DNA from: Lysobacteraceae bacterium
GTDB taxonomy: Bacteria; Pseudomonadota; Gammaproteobacteria; Xanthomonadales; Xanthomonadaceae
Assembly (NCBI GenBank): GCA_016789405.1
Contig: JAEUPQ010000019.1
Coordinates: forward strand, 1 to 64,000
Length of the DNA: 64,000 nucleotides
Direction of reading: 5' to 3'
The translations under genes and the position numbers were made by a program. Below are positions 46,385-56,136 of the stretch, piece by piece (the first letter of the stretch is position 1; every line of letters starts with the position of its first letter). Under the pieces are notes generated by a model. It was not told the origin of the DNA. It did not search any database and worked only from the letters and a program-made list of their open reading frames with translations.

Positions 46385-49300
46385 ATGAAATTCACAGACA
46401 TCTTCATCCGGAAACCGGTACTGGCGGTCGTCGTCAGCCTGTTCATCCTGCTGTTCGGACTTCGCGCGTACTCGGAACTCAACGTCCGCCAGTACCCGGA
46501 GATGCGCAACGCGGTGATCAACATCAGCACCGTGTACTTCGGCGCCGACGCCGACCTGATCCAGGGCTTCATCACCACGCCGCTGGAGCGCGAGATCGCC
46601 AGCGCCGAAGGCATCGAGTACATGAGCTCGACCAGCTCGGCGGGGGTGAGCAGCATCCAGGCGTACATCCGCCTGGAGCAGGATCCGAACGAAGCGCTGA
46701 CGCAGATCGCCGCGAAGGTCAACAAGATGCGCGGCCAGCTGCCGCCGGAATCGGAAGATCCGGTGATCGACCTGCAGCAGGGCCAGCAGATCGCGGCGAT
46801 GTACCTGTCGTTCGCCAGCGATACGCTCGACAACAACCAGATCACCGACTATCTCAACCGCGTGATCCAGCCCAAGCTGGTCACGGTGCCCGGCGTGCAG
46901 CGCGCCGACATCCTCGGCGCGGGCACGTTCGCGATGCGCGTGTGGCTCAAGCCCGAGCGCATGACGGCACTGAAGGTGACGGCCAGCGACGTGTCGGCCG
47001 CGCTGCAGTCCAACAACGTGCTGTCCGCAGTGGGCTCGACCAAGGGCCAGATGGTCGCGATCGACATGACCGCGCGCACCGACCTGCGCACGCCGGAGGA
47101 ATTCAGGCAACTGGTCATCCGCGAGCAGGACGGCGCCATCGTCCGCCTCGGCGACATCGCCGATGTCGTGCTGGGTTCCGAGTCCTACGGCACCTCGGTG
47201 CGCATGAACGGCGAAGCCGCGACCTTCGTCGGCGTGTACGTGGCGCCCGACGCGAATTCGCTCGACGTGATCCGCGAAGTGCGCGCACTCTGGGAAAAGG
47301 AGATCATTCCGCAGCTGCCGCAGGGCATCAAGGGCACGATCCCCTACGACAGCACCAAGCAGATCCAGGAAGCGATCGACGAGGTCGTGAGCACGATCAT
47401 CGAAGCGGTGATCATCGTGATCGTGGTGATCTACTTCTTCCTCGGCTCGCTGCGCAGCGTGATCATCCCGGCGGTGACGGTGCCGCTGTCGCTGGTCGGC
47501 ACCTTGTTCCTGATGCTGCTGATGGGCTTCACCATCAACCTGCTGACCCTGCTGGCGATGGTGCTGGCGATCGGGATCGTGGTCGACGACGCGATCATCG
47601 TGCTGGAAAACATCCATCGCCACATCGAGGAAGGGATGAAACCCTTCGACGCCGCGCTGCGCGGCGCACGGGAACTGGCGTGGCCGGTGGTCGCGATGAC
47701 CACCACGCTCGTCGCGGTGTATCTGCCGATCGGCTTCCAGGGCGGCCTCACCGGCGTGCTGTTCACCGAATTCGCGTTCACCCTGGCGGGGTCGGTCCTG
47801 CTGTCAGGCGTGGTCGCACTGACGCTCTCGCCGATGATGAGCGCCAAGATGCTCAAGGCGCACGACCCGGAGCATCCGAAGGGCAAGCTCGAATCGTGGC
47901 TCGACGAGAAGTTCGACAAGCTGCGCCGCGCCTACCAGCGCCTGCTGCACAGCGCGCTGCACGCACGGCACATGATCGGTGCCTTCGGTGCGGTGGTGTT
48001 CGTGTCCTGCATCCTGCTGTACATGCAGTCGCCGAAGGAACCGGCACCGATGGAAGACGAAGGCTTCATCTTCTCCATCGCCAGCGCCGACCCGTATTCC
48101 ACGCTCGACTACGTGGAACGCTACACCGACGAGATCACCAAGATCGCGAAGACCGTGCCCGAAGTGGACGGCTACTTCCTGTTCAACGGCGGTTTCGGCG
48201 GCAGCGGCGGAGGCGCCAGCCCGATGGCGATGGCGGGCTTCGTGCTCAAGCCGTGGAGCGAGCGGGAACGCTCGACCAAGCAGGTCCTGGAACGGACGCT
48301 GCAGCCGCAGATCAGCCAGGTCACCGGCCTGAACGTCTTCGCGCTGGTCCCGCCCTCGCTACCAAGCGCGGGTGGCGACGGTGGCGGCGAGTTCATCATC
48401 GGCGGCGTCGGCGAACTGAGCCAGTTGTCCGAACTGGCCGATGCGATCCTCGGCAAGGCCTATGCGAGCAAGCGCTTCATCTTCCTCGACAAGGACCTGA
48501 AGATCGACAAGCCGCGCATCGAGGTGAACATCGACCGCGACAAGGCGGCTTCGCTGGGCATCGACATGCGCACGCTGGCCGCGGACATGGCGGCGCTGCT
48601 CTCGGGCGGCTACACCAACCGCTTCGCGATGCAGAACCGCTCGTACCGCGTGATTCCGCAGGTGCAGCGCGAGGACCGCCTCAACGCGAGCGCGCTGGAG
48701 AACTACTACACGCGCACCCGCACCGGCGAACTGATCCCGCTGTCGACCGTGGTGACGCTGAAGGAAAGCGCACAGCCGCAATCGCTCAAGCGCTTCCAGC
48801 AGCTCAACGCGGTATCGATCACCTTCGCGCCGCGTCCCGGCGTCAGCAAGGGTGAAGCGCTGGAGATCCTGGAACAGGCGGCGAACGAAGTCCTGCCGCA
48901 GGGCTACAGCGTCGACTATGCCGGCGAATCGCGGCAGTTCAAGCAGGAAGGCACGACGATGCTGGTCACGCTGCTGTTCGCGCTGATCATCATCTTCCTG
49001 GTGCTGGCGGCGCAGTTCGAGAGCTTCCGCGACGCGATCATCATGCTGATCACGGTGCCGATGGCGATCTGCGGCGCATTGCTCGTGCTCAACGTCCTGG
49101 CGATCCTCAGCGGCATCCTGGGCATGCAGGGCATCGAGGCATTCCCCGGCATGAGCATCAACATCTACACCCAGGTCGGTCTGGTGACGCTGGTGGGCGT
49201 GATCTCCAAGCACGGCATCCTGATCGTGGAGTTCGCCAACAAGCTGCAGATCGAACAGGGACTGAGCAAGCGCGAGGCGATCGAGGAAGCGACCGCGATC

Positions 49301-49561
49301 CGCCTGCGCCCGGTGCTGATGACCACCGCCGCCCTGGTGTTCGCGATGATCCCGCTGCTCATCGCCAGCGGCCCTGGCGCCGCGGCGCGCTTCTCGATGG
49401 GCATGGTGATCGCATCGGGCATGACCATCGGCACGCTGTTCACGCTGTTCGTGCTGCCGGCGTTCTACATCTACCTGGCACGCGACCACGCGCACGACCC
49501 GAAGCAGGTGGCGCACGCGGCATCGAGCGATGCCGACGACGCCCAGCCGCAACTGGGCTGA
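46385..49561 (+). CDS. RND family efflux permease (HAE-1 type)
   Basis: 1058 residues, full length for AcrB/MexB-type pumps. Proton relay Asp pair in helix 4: GIVVDDAIIVLENIHRH. N-terminal FIRKPVLAVVVSLFILLFGLRAY, the large porter-domain loops, and the mirror-image second half ending with TM helices. Closer in appearance to the MexF/OqxB-like or uncharacterised group than to AcrB: GVVSKHGILIVEFANK-type motif present as GVISKHGILIVEF. No TolC-type outer-membrane gene follows, so the pump must borrow a channel. Substrate unknown. Confidence 0.95.
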   Translation: MKFTDIFIRKPVLAVVVSLFILLFGLRAYSELNVRQYPEMRNAVINISTVYFGADADLIQGFITTPLEREIASAEGIEYMSSTSSAGVSSIQAYIRLEQDPNEALTQIAAKVNKMRGQLPPESEDPVIDLQQGQQIAAMYLSFASDTLDNNQITDYLNRVIQPKLVTVPGVQRADILGAGTFAMRVWLKPERMTALKVTASDVSAALQSNNVLSAVGSTKGQMVAIDMTARTDLRTPEEFRQLVIREQDGAIVRLGDIADVVLGSESYGTSVRMNGEAATFVGVYVAPDANSLDVIREVRALWEKEIIPQLPQGIKGTIPYDSTKQIQEAIDEVVSTIIEAVIIVIVVIYFFLGSLRSVIIPAVTVPLSLVGTLFLMLLMGFTINLLTLLAMVLAIGIVVDDAIIVLENIHRHIEEGMKPFDAALRGARELAWPVVAMTTTLVAVYLPIGFQGGLTGVLFTEFAFTLAGSVLLSGVVALTLSPMMSAKMLKAHDPEHPKGKLESWLDEKFDKLRRAYQRLLHSALHARHMIGAFGAVVFVSCILLYMQSPKEPAPMEDEGFIFSIASADPYSTLDYVERYTDEITKIAKTVPEVDGYFLFNGGFGGSGGGASPMAMAGFVLKPWSERERSTKQVLERTLQPQISQVTGLNVFALVPPSLPSAGGDGGGEFIIGGVGELSQLSELADAILGKAYASKRFIFLDKDLKIDKPRIEVNIDRDKAASLGIDMRTLAADMAALLSGGYTNRFAMQNRSYRVIPQVQREDRLNASALENYYTRTRTGELIPLSTVVTLKESAQPQSLKRFQQLNAVSITFAPRPGVSKGEALEILEQAANEVLPQGYSVDYAGESRQFKQEGTTMLVTLLFALIIIFLVLAAQFESFRDAIIMLITVPMAICGALLVLNVLAILSGILGMQGIEAFPGMSINIYTQVGLVTLVGVISKHGILIVEFANKLQIEQGLSKREAIEEATAIRLRPVLMTTAALVFAMIPLLIASGPGAAARFSMGMVIASGMTIGTLFTLFVLPAFYIYLARDHAHDPKQVAHAASSDADDAQPQLG

Positions 49562-49582
49562 TCGCTTCGGCGGGTCTCAAGG

Positions 49583-49612
49583 GAAAGCGCGCTTCGGCGC
49601 GCTTTCTTTTTC
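49583..49612 (+). terminator. Terminator of the efflux operon
   Basis: Stem of 10 bp (49583-49592 with 49597-49606), loop TTCG, followed by a T run. It ends the TetR-adaptor-pump transcript. Confidence 0.9.
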
Positions 49613-49648
49613 CCAGCAATGAGGACGACCGTCGCCGCAGCAATCGAG

Positions 49649-50347
49649 TCAGGGTAGCGCGAGCGATTCCGCCAACACCCCGGAATCGGAATCCGGCGCA
49701 AACGGCAGCACGCCCAGGCACGGCGCGGGCAGCGCGTCACGCAGCAGGTCGAGATAGGCGTCGCGCTCGACGAAATCCGGATCGATCGTATTGCCGATCC
49801 AGCCGAGCAGCGGGAAGCCGTCTGCAACGATGGCGCGGGCACTGAGCCGCGCGTGACTGAGACACCCCAGGCGCAGGCCGACGACCAGCACCACCGGAGC
49901 CTCGATGGCGCGTGCGAAATCGCCCTGGTCCAGACCGTCGTCCATCGGCGCGAGCCAGCCGCCGGCGCCTTCGACGACCACGACATCGGCCTGCGCGGCG
50001 AGACGCGCGTGCGCGGCACGCAGAACGTCCGGATCGATGCGAACCCCGGCTGCGCGCGCGGCCAGCTGCGGGGCCGTGCCGATCTCCAGCGCATAGGGAT
50101 TCACGTCGTCATAATCGGGATGCAATGCGCTGGCGGCCTGCAGCGCGACTGCATCCTCGTTGCGCAGGCCGTGCGGCGTGCGTTCGCAGCCGCTGGCGAC
50201 CGGCTTCATGCCGACCACGCGCAGCCCGTCCCGTTGCAGGCGATGGACCAGCGCAGCCGCGGCGACGGTCTTGCCGACGCCGGTGTCGGTGCCGGTGATG
50301 AAGAGGCTGCGGTACGGAAGGATGGGCGGCACGACGATCGACGACAC
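49649..50347 (-). CDS. bioD: Dethiobiotin synthetase
   Basis: 232 residues from GTG 50347 with GGAG five bases before it. Forms the ureido ring of dethiobiotin with ATP and CO2. Seen: SLFITGTDTGVGKTVAAAAL (P-loop), GMKPVASGC (substrate Lys/Ser), VVVEGAGGWLAPM and GWIGNTIDP, the BioD set. Monocistronic here; other bio genes are absent. Divergent from the Met-sulfoxide reductase, 64 bases away. Confidence 0.95.
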   Translation of the reverse strand: MSSIVVPPILPYRSLFITGTDTGVGKTVAAAALVHRLQRDGLRVVGMKPVASGCERTPHGLRNEDAVALQAASALHPDYDDVNPYALEIGTAPQLAARAAGVRIDPDVLRAAHARLAAQADVVVVEGAGGWLAPMDDGLDQGDFARAIEAPVVLVVGLRLGCLSHARLSARAIVADGFPLLGWIGNTIDPDFVERDAYLDLLRDALPAPCLGVLPFAPDSDSGVLAESLALP

Positions 50348-50411
50348 GGGGACTCCACTGGCGATGCGGCAGGTGACGCGGCGGGCTGCACGTCGCTGCT
50401 ACACTCGGCGC

Positions 50412-50903
50412 ATGAGTTTCGCATCGATCCCGCTCACCGGCAGCAAGCCGGAACAGTACGCCCAGCTGCTCGCCCAGGCCGAGGCCATCCTCGACGGCGA
50501 GACAGACCGCATCGCCAACGCGGCGAACCTGTCGGCGCTGGTCTACCACGCGCTGCCGGACCTCAACTGGGTCGGCTTCTACTTCTACGACGGCACCGAA
50601 CTGGTGGTCGGTCCGTTCCAGGGCCTGCCGGCCTGCGTGCGCATCCCGCTGGACAAGGGCGTGTGCGGCGCCGCGGCGCGCACGCGCACCACCCAGCGCG
50701 TCGCCGACGTCCATGCCTTCCCGGGGCACATCGCCTGCGATTCGGCATCGCGCTCGGAACTGGTCGTACCGCTCGCGGACGCCGACGCGCTGATCGGCGT
50801 GTTCGACCTCGACAGTCCGGTCCCCGATCGTTTCGACGTTGAAGATCAGGCGGGAATGGAAGCCATCGCGGCCGCCTTCCTGCGATCGCTGCGACCGGCC
50901 TGA
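50412..50903 (+). CDS. Free methionine-(R)-sulfoxide reductase (GAF-type)
   Basis: 163 residues. A GAF-fold enzyme reducing free Met-R-O. The three catalytic cysteines are at 75, 85 and 109, spaced 10 and 24 exactly as in E. coli (84, 94, 118), in ACVRIP, KGVCGAA and HIACDSASRSELVVP. Catalytic and resolving cysteines are therefore complete. Lies 38 bases before the TfoX-domain gene on the same strand. Confidence 0.94.
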   Translation: MSFASIPLTGSKPEQYAQLLAQAEAILDGETDRIANAANLSALVYHALPDLNWVGFYFYDGTELVVGPFQGLPACVRIPLDKGVCGAAARTRTTQRVADVHAFPGHIACDSASRSELVVPLADADALIGVFDLDSPVPDRFDVEDQAGMEAIAAAFLRSLRPA

Positions 50904-50941
50904 CGGCACGCGGCCCCGTCCCCCACTCTCGACGACGCCGA

Positions 50942-51334
50942 ATGACCACTCCGCTCAAACTGCGCAACATCGGTCCGAAAAGCGCCGCCTGGCTGCGCCA
51001 GGTCGGCCTCCGTACCGAGGACGAGCTGCGCGCGATCGGGGCCCTCGAAGCCTTCATGCGCGTCAAGCGCGCCGGCTTCAAGCCCAGCCTGAACCTGCTG
51101 TACGCCCTCGAAGGGGCGCTTGTCGGCTGCCACTGGCAGGAAGTCCCGCAGGAGCGCCGTGCGCAACTGCTCGCCGAAGCCGAGGCTGCCATCGCCCAGC
51201 TCCCCCCGCCGCGCGGCCGCCCGGCCGCCGCCCCGGTGACCACGACCCACCACGCCCGCGAAGAAGCCGCACCGGTCTTCAGCCTCTTCGACGAGCCGGA
51301 CGGCGGGCATCACGGCGGCAGTGGCGACGACTGA
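50942..51334 (+). CDS. TfoX/Sxy C-terminal domain protein
   Basis: 130 residues. Residues ~5-88 match the TfoX C-terminal helix-hairpin-helix domain (LRNIGPKSAAWLRQVGLRTEDELRAIGA, ...LLYALEGALVGCHW). The N-terminal TfoX domain is absent, so this is a stand-alone C-domain, as in many Xanthomonadaceae. The tail (Pro/Ala/His) is low complexity. Role in competence is not shown for such stand-alone proteins. Possibly co-transcribed with the reductase. Confidence 0.85.
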   Translation: MTTPLKLRNIGPKSAAWLRQVGLRTEDELRAIGALEAFMRVKRAGFKPSLNLLYALEGALVGCHWQEVPQERRAQLLAEAEAAIAQLPPPRGRPAAAPVTTTHHAREEAAPVFSLFDEPDGGHHGGSGDD

Positions 51335-51399
51335 CGCCACGCACGTCTGCCTGACCGCCTCCCGATCGCCGCCCGACGGCGGCCCCCACCTCGATCCGC

Positions 51400-51640
51400 T
51401 ACAATGCCGGCCGCTTCGCGGTGATCCGGCAACAGTGTCCTGTGCCGGGTTGAAACGGGAAGCCGGTGCGTTCCGTCGTCGACGGACCTATCCCGGCGCT
51501 GCCCCCGCAACGGTAAGCACGTGAACCCTTCGCATCATCCGCCACTGCGGCATCCGCCGCGGGAAGGCGCGAAGGCTTCGGCCACGCCCACGGGCAACGG
51601 CCGAACGTGCGAGCCCGGAGACCGGCCACGAAGCCATACG
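51400..51640 (+). promoter_or_regulatory. Cobalamin (adenosylcobalamin) riboswitch and promoter of btuB
   Basis: TACAAT (51400-51405) is the -10 and the leader starts near 51412. Conserved cobalamin elements: AAACGGGAAGCCGGTGCG (from 51450), CTGCCCCCGCAACGGTAAGC (from 51500), and the B12-box GAGCCCGGAGACCGGCC (51611-51627). An Arg/Pro-rich variable region lies in between. The start codon of btuB follows ~140 bases later, so it probably works by hiding the ribosome-binding site or by termination. Confidence 0.94.
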
Positions 51641-51766
51641 GTTGCGATGCGGAGGGCGTCGCGGCGATGTCGCCGTCCGCTCGCGCCGGCCCTTCGCTCG
51701 TCTCTCCTTTTTCGTCGCGACTCCACACCAGATCAGCGCGCGGGTGCGCGCGATGGAGTCCCTGCA

Positions 51767-53704
51767 ATGTCGTCGTTCCAGCTTGTCCTTTCCGGCCGTC
51801 GTTCCTCCCGTTCCGCCGGCGTGTCCCGCATCCTGCCGCTCAGCCTGGCGATCGCCGCCGTGCTGCCGGGCACCGCCTTCGCCGCCAATGCCGATGCCGG
51901 CGACGAGCTGGACGAAGTCGTCGTCACCGCCACGCGCACCGCCGTCACCGCAGACGCCACGCTGGCCCCGGTCGAAGTCATCAGCCGCGACGAGATCCTG
52001 CGCGCGCAGTCGTCCTCGCTCGCCGACCTGCTGCGTGGCCGCGCCGGCATCAACATCACCAACCAGGGCGGCGAAGGCAAGCTGACCACGATGTTCGTGC
52101 GCGGCAGCGAATCCGACCACGTGCTGGTGCTGATAGACGGCGTGCGCGTGGGCTCGGCGACCTCGGGCCTGGTGTCCTTCCAGGACCTGCCGGTCTCGCT
52201 GATCGACCGCATCGAAATCGTGCGCGGCTCGCGCTCCAGCCTGTACGGCTCGGAAGCCATCGGCGGCGTGATCCAGATCTTCACGCGCCGCGATCGCGGC
52301 GACGCGACGTTCCGCTTCCACGCGGGCGCCGGCAGCCACGGCCGCCGCGAAGGCGGCATCGGCATCGGCGGCGGCAGCGAGAAGGGCTGGTTCGGCATCG
52401 ATGCCGGTTTCAAGCGCACCGACGGCATCAATGCCTGCACCGGCGCGGGTGATCCGATCTTCGCCGGCTGCTTCACCACCGAACCCGATCGCGACGGCTA
52501 CACCCAACAGGCCTTCGCGCTGCGCGGTGGCGTGAACATCGGCGAGTCCGTCGTACTGCAGGGCCACGGCCTGCGCGTCAGCGGCGAGAACGAGTACGAC
52601 GGCAGCTTCGTCAACCAGTCCGACATCGTGCAGCAGGTCGTCGGCGCACAGCTGAAGTGGCAGGCAGGCGAACGCGTCGCGGTGCAGTTCGCGGCCGGCA
52701 GCAACAAGGACGAGTCGGAGAACTTCCTCGACGGCGCGCCCGCCGGCGACTTCACGACGCAGCGCGACAGCGCCTCGGTGCAGTCGGACATCACGCTCGC
52801 CGAGCGCCAGACGCTGACCCTCGGCGTGGACTGGCTGCGCGACCGCGTCGACAGCAGCACCATCTACAACAATACCAACACCGGTCGAACCGTCCGCGAA
52901 CGCGGCAATCGCGCGGCTTTCGTGCAATACCAGGGCAGCTTTGAAACGAGCTCGTTCGGTGCGCACGACCTGCAGCTGGCCGTGCGTCGCGACGACAACG
53001 ACCAGTTCGGCGGCAAGACCACCGGCAACATCGCCTGGGGCGTCGGCTTCGCCGAGCACTGGCGCATTACCGCCAGCTACGGCACCGCGTTCAAGGCACC
53101 GACCTTCAACGAACTGTACTTTCCGTTCTTCGGAAACCCGAACCTGCGCCCCGAATCCTCGAAGACCTTCGATCTCGGCGTGGCCTGGCGCGGCGAGCGC
53201 ACCCGCATCGAGCTCAACGCATTCGAGACCCGCGTCGACGACCTGATCGCCTACGACGGCTCGATCTTCCTGCCCAACAACATCGAGAAGACCCGCCTGC
53301 GTGGCGCCGAACTCCGCGTCGAAACGGCGCTGTTCGGCTGGAACGTCGCCGGCGCCGCCAGCTGGCTGGATCCGGAAAACCGCGCGCCCGGCTTCAACGA
53401 AGGCAACGACCTGCCGCGCCGCGCCCGCGAAACTGCGCGCATCGACGCCGACCGCGCCTTCGGCGACTTCAGCGTCGGCCTGACCGGCATCGCCGAAGGC
53501 GAGCGTTACGACGATCTCGCCAACACCCGCAGCGTCGACGGCTTCGCCACCCTCGACCTGCGTGCCGAGTACCGCTTCGCGCGGCACTGGACGCTGCAGG
53601 CCAAGGTCGCGAACGTGTTCGACGAGCGCTACGAGACCACCTCGTTCTACAACCAGCCCGGCCGCACCTGGTCGCTGATGCTGCGTTTCCAGCCGGCCGA
53701 GTAA
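51767..53704 (+). CDS. btuB: TonB-dependent outer-membrane cobalamin receptor BtuB
   Basis: 645 residues from ATG 51767 (GGAG ~10 bases before). Signal peptide ends TAFAA. TonB box ELDEVVVTATR at the mature N-terminus; plug domain with SLADLLRGRAGINI, MFVRGSESDHVLVLIDGVR and IDRIEIVRGSRSSLYGSEAIGGVI; 22-strand barrel ending in the aromatic terminus MLRFQPAE. Transports vitamin B12. Regulated by the cobalamin riboswitch in its leader, which supports the substrate. A hairpin lies just after the stop codon. Confidence 0.95.
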   Translation: MSSFQLVLSGRRSSRSAGVSRILPLSLAIAAVLPGTAFAANADAGDELDEVVVTATRTAVTADATLAPVEVISRDEILRAQSSSLADLLRGRAGINITNQGGEGKLTTMFVRGSESDHVLVLIDGVRVGSATSGLVSFQDLPVSLIDRIEIVRGSRSSLYGSEAIGGVIQIFTRRDRGDATFRFHAGAGSHGRREGGIGIGGGSEKGWFGIDAGFKRTDGINACTGAGDPIFAGCFTTEPDRDGYTQQAFALRGGVNIGESVVLQGHGLRVSGENEYDGSFVNQSDIVQQVVGAQLKWQAGERVAVQFAAGSNKDESENFLDGAPAGDFTTQRDSASVQSDITLAERQTLTLGVDWLRDRVDSSTIYNNTNTGRTVRERGNRAAFVQYQGSFETSSFGAHDLQLAVRRDDNDQFGGKTTGNIAWGVGFAEHWRITASYGTAFKAPTFNELYFPFFGNPNLRPESSKTFDLGVAWRGERTRIELNAFETRVDDLIAYDGSIFLPNNIEKTRLRGAELRVETALFGWNVAGAASWLDPENRAPGFNEGNDLPRRARETARIDADRAFGDFSVGLTGIAEGERYDDLANTRSVDGFATLDLRAEYRFARHWTLQAKVANVFDERYETTSFYNQPGRTWSLMLRFQPAE

Positions 53705-53724
53705 GTCGGCCAGGCAGGCAATTC

Positions 53725-53777
53725 GCGGCCGCCGGACCTGTCTGGCGGCCGCCCCACCCTCCCGGCCATCGGGAGGG
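53725..53777. repeat. Two hairpins after btuB
   Basis: Perfect stems GCGGCCGCC/GGCGGCCGC (53725-53752, 10-base loop) and CCCTCCCG/CGGGAGGG (53757-53777, loop of 5). No T run follows the second, so factor-independent termination is uncertain. They may be btuB 3' processing or termination structures. Confidence 0.5.
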
Positions 53778-53893
53778 CTTGCCGGGGCTCAGGATGCCCC
53801 CATCTCTGCGGTTGCGCCCGCTCTCGGGCGTGTGATACCACATGCGCACCCGCGCACAGTTTCGCGTCCATGCCGCAGTACCGAAGGACGGTC

Positions 53894-54394
53894 ATGTCGT
53901 CCAGCTCCGAACAGCTCAGCCCCGGCCTTTTCGTCGTCCGGCCCGCGACCGACCAGGTCCAGGTCACCGGTTTGGCGCGCCTGGAAGGCAAGGCCAGCGT
54001 CAGCCCCCTGGGAGGCCGCCTGCCGGGCTGGGTGGTGAAACTGAACAAGCTGCCGCGCAGTGCACGGGAAGGCTGGCGCAGCCTGCACAAGCTGCTGGGG
54101 AATGACTACCTGGTCATGCCGGCGCTGGTCGATGAACGCGGCGAATGCCGTTACCCCACCGGACTGCTGTCGCTCAGGCTCGAAGACGAGGCCAGCGAGC
54201 AGGAATTGCAGGCGCTGGCGCGTACCTACGATCTGGAATTCGTCGCACGCGCCAAGTTCACGCGGCAGCAGGCGCTGTTCCGGCCCACCGAAGGCAGCGA
54301 GGTCTTCCTGCCCGATGTCAGCGGTCGCATCGAAGGCGACGCGCATGTCGAAGCCGTCTGGTTCGACGCGGAAAGCGCATTCAAGCGCTCGTGA
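53894..54394 (+). CDS. Small protein resembling the prodomain of the adjacent S8 protease
   Basis: 166 residues from ATG 53894. Residues ~91-131 (TGLLSLRLEDEASEQELQAL, ...ARTYDLEFVARAKFTRQQAL) align with residues ~127-168 of the downstream protease prodomain (EIVLRFHADTPPKTRTAILR, ...GLKVRARNPLVPDQYIL), and VEAVWFDAESAFKRS with VAFAAPNFVSQFRRS. A prodomain-like or inhibitor-like fold is inferred from this self-similarity. It may chaperone or inhibit the protease. No signal peptide. 77 bases before the protease ATG. Confidence 0.6.
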   Translation: MSSSSEQLSPGLFVVRPATDQVQVTGLARLEGKASVSPLGGRLPGWVVKLNKLPRSAREGWRSLHKLLGNDYLVMPALVDERGECRYPTGLLSLRLEDEASEQELQALARTYDLEFVARAKFTRQQALFRPTEGSEVFLPDVSGRIEGDAHVEAVWFDAESAFKRS

Positions 54395-54471
54395 TCCTCC
54401 GCTCCAGTCTCACGCCATGACGCGATTCTGGCGATAATCAAATTCTCCCTTACAGGAAGTGAGGTTCAACC

Positions 54472-56130
54472 ATGTCCTCCAAGCCTTCCGCGCGCGCGGA
54501 TGCCGTCGCCGTCGATGTCCCAGCGGAATCAGCCACGCGCACCGACCTGGGCATGCGCATGGGCTCAGGCGAATGGGTCGATCTCGAACCCCTGCCCCTG
54601 TCGCTGGAGTCGGTCGCAGGCGAAACCGTGGCGCGGCTGTCCGGCACGCCCGTCGCGGCGATGGCGACCTCCCGCGTGATGCGCGCCGCGCAGGCCTTCT
54701 TCGAATTGCCCGAGCGCAGCCGCGTCGGCGGCGAGATGCTCGAAGCGCCCAGCGCCGCCGCGAACAAGGCGCACGACAAGTCCCTGCAGCGCAAGACGAT
54801 CACCGCCTGGCTGGATCGCGACACCCGGCTCATGCGCATCCTGTACAAGGAAATCGTGCTGCGCTTCCACGCGGACACGCCGCCGAAGACGCGCACCGCG
54901 ATCCTGCGCGACAGCGGCCTCAAGGTTCGCGCGCGCAACCCGCTGGTGCCCGACCAGTACATCCTCAGCGACGACGCGCACCTCCACCCGGGCGAGGCGC
55001 TGGTGAAGCTTGCGGCACGGCTGTCGTCGCTGGACGAAGTCGCCTTCGCCGCGCCGAATTTCGTCTCGCAATTCCGCCGCAGCCTGCCCGCCACGGCATC
55101 GACGCCGCCGGCGAAGCAGTGGCACCTGCGCACGATCGGTGCGTCGAAGGCCTGGAAGCTCACGCGCGGCAAGCGCGCCGTGGTGATCGCCGTGCTCGAC
55201 GACGGCGTCGACGTCGAGCATCCCGAGTTGCGCGCCAACGTGCTGCGCAATCCCGACCCGGACGAAGCGCGCGACCTGTGCGGTCGCGATTTCTACCTGC
55301 CCGACGACGACGCAGACCATTTCAATCCGCGCCCCAAGCGCTTCCGCGCGCCGTTCGACCAGATGAGCGGCAACGACGTGCACGGCACGCCCTGCGCCGG
55401 CGTGGCCGTGGGCCGCGGCCCGCGCGCCTTCGGCATCGCGCCGAACTGCCGCCTGCTGCCGGTGAAGATCTTCCACGCCGACGATTTCGCGGCGGAAAGC
55501 CAGGTCGCCGATGCGATCCGCTACGCCGCGACCTTCGCCGACGTCATTTCCTGTTCGTGGGGTGGCGCAAAGAGTCCCGACATCGAATTCGCGCTGCAGG
55601 ATGCACGACGCTTCGGTCGCAAGGGCAAGGGTGCGGTGGTGGTCTGCGCCGCAGGCAACGATGGCGTGAACGAAGTCGATTACCCCGCGACCGATCCGAA
55701 CGCGATCGCGGTCGGCGCGTCGACCGACAAGGACGAACTCGCCGCTTATTCGAACCGTGGCTCGCAGATCTGCGTGGTCGCACCGTCGGACGGCGGCGCG
55801 CGCGGCATCTTCACCACCGACGTGTCGATTCCCGGTCGCGGCTTCAATCCCGGCAAGGTCGGCGATGCCAATGGCCTGTACTGCGACGATTTCGGCGGCA
55901 CGTCCTCAGCCACGCCGCTGGTCGCCGGCCTCTGCGGGCTGATGCTGTCGCTCAAGCCGCAGCTGAAACCGGAGGACGTGCGCAGGCTGCTCACGAGCAC
56001 GGCGAAGAAGATCGGCCCCGCATCGGCCTACAAGAACAACGGGCATTCCAACCGCTACGGTTTCGGCCGCATCGACGCCGCCAAGGCCGTGGCGGCAGCG
56101 AAGGCCTGGAAGCCGAAGCCCGCGACCTGA
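54472..56130 (+). CDS. S8 family (subtilisin-like) serine protease, without signal peptide
   Basis: 552 residues from ATG 54472. A prodomain (~1-205) precedes the catalytic domain: VIAVLDDGVDVEHP (Asp243), NDVHGTPCAGV (His304), VVCAAGNDGV (Asn396), GGTSSATPLVAG (Ser478). The triad is complete. A Gly/Asp-rich insert surrounds YCDDFGG. No signal peptide or lipobox is seen, so it is intracellular unless exported by a dedicated route. The small propeptide-like gene lies directly upstream and probably belongs to the same locus. Six bases separate its stop from the convergent dinB stop. Confidence 0.92.
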   Translation: MSSKPSARADAVAVDVPAESATRTDLGMRMGSGEWVDLEPLPLSLESVAGETVARLSGTPVAAMATSRVMRAAQAFFELPERSRVGGEMLEAPSAAANKAHDKSLQRKTITAWLDRDTRLMRILYKEIVLRFHADTPPKTRTAILRDSGLKVRARNPLVPDQYILSDDAHLHPGEALVKLAARLSSLDEVAFAAPNFVSQFRRSLPATASTPPAKQWHLRTIGASKAWKLTRGKRAVVIAVLDDGVDVEHPELRANVLRNPDPDEARDLCGRDFYLPDDDADHFNPRPKRFRAPFDQMSGNDVHGTPCAGVAVGRGPRAFGIAPNCRLLPVKIFHADDFAAESQVADAIRYAATFADVISCSWGGAKSPDIEFALQDARRFGRKGKGAVVVCAAGNDGVNEVDYPATDPNAIAVGASTDKDELAAYSNRGSQICVVAPSDGGARGIFTTDVSIPGRGFNPGKVGDANGLYCDDFGGTSSATPLVAGLCGLMLSLKPQLKPEDVRRLLTSTAKKIGPASAYKNNGHSNRYGFGRIDAAKAVAAAKAWKPKPAT

Positions 56131-56136
56131 CGCGGC

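Noticed and set aside
53725-53777. Classic terminator for btuB
   Set aside because: The stems are good but no T run follows, so it was recorded as hairpins only.
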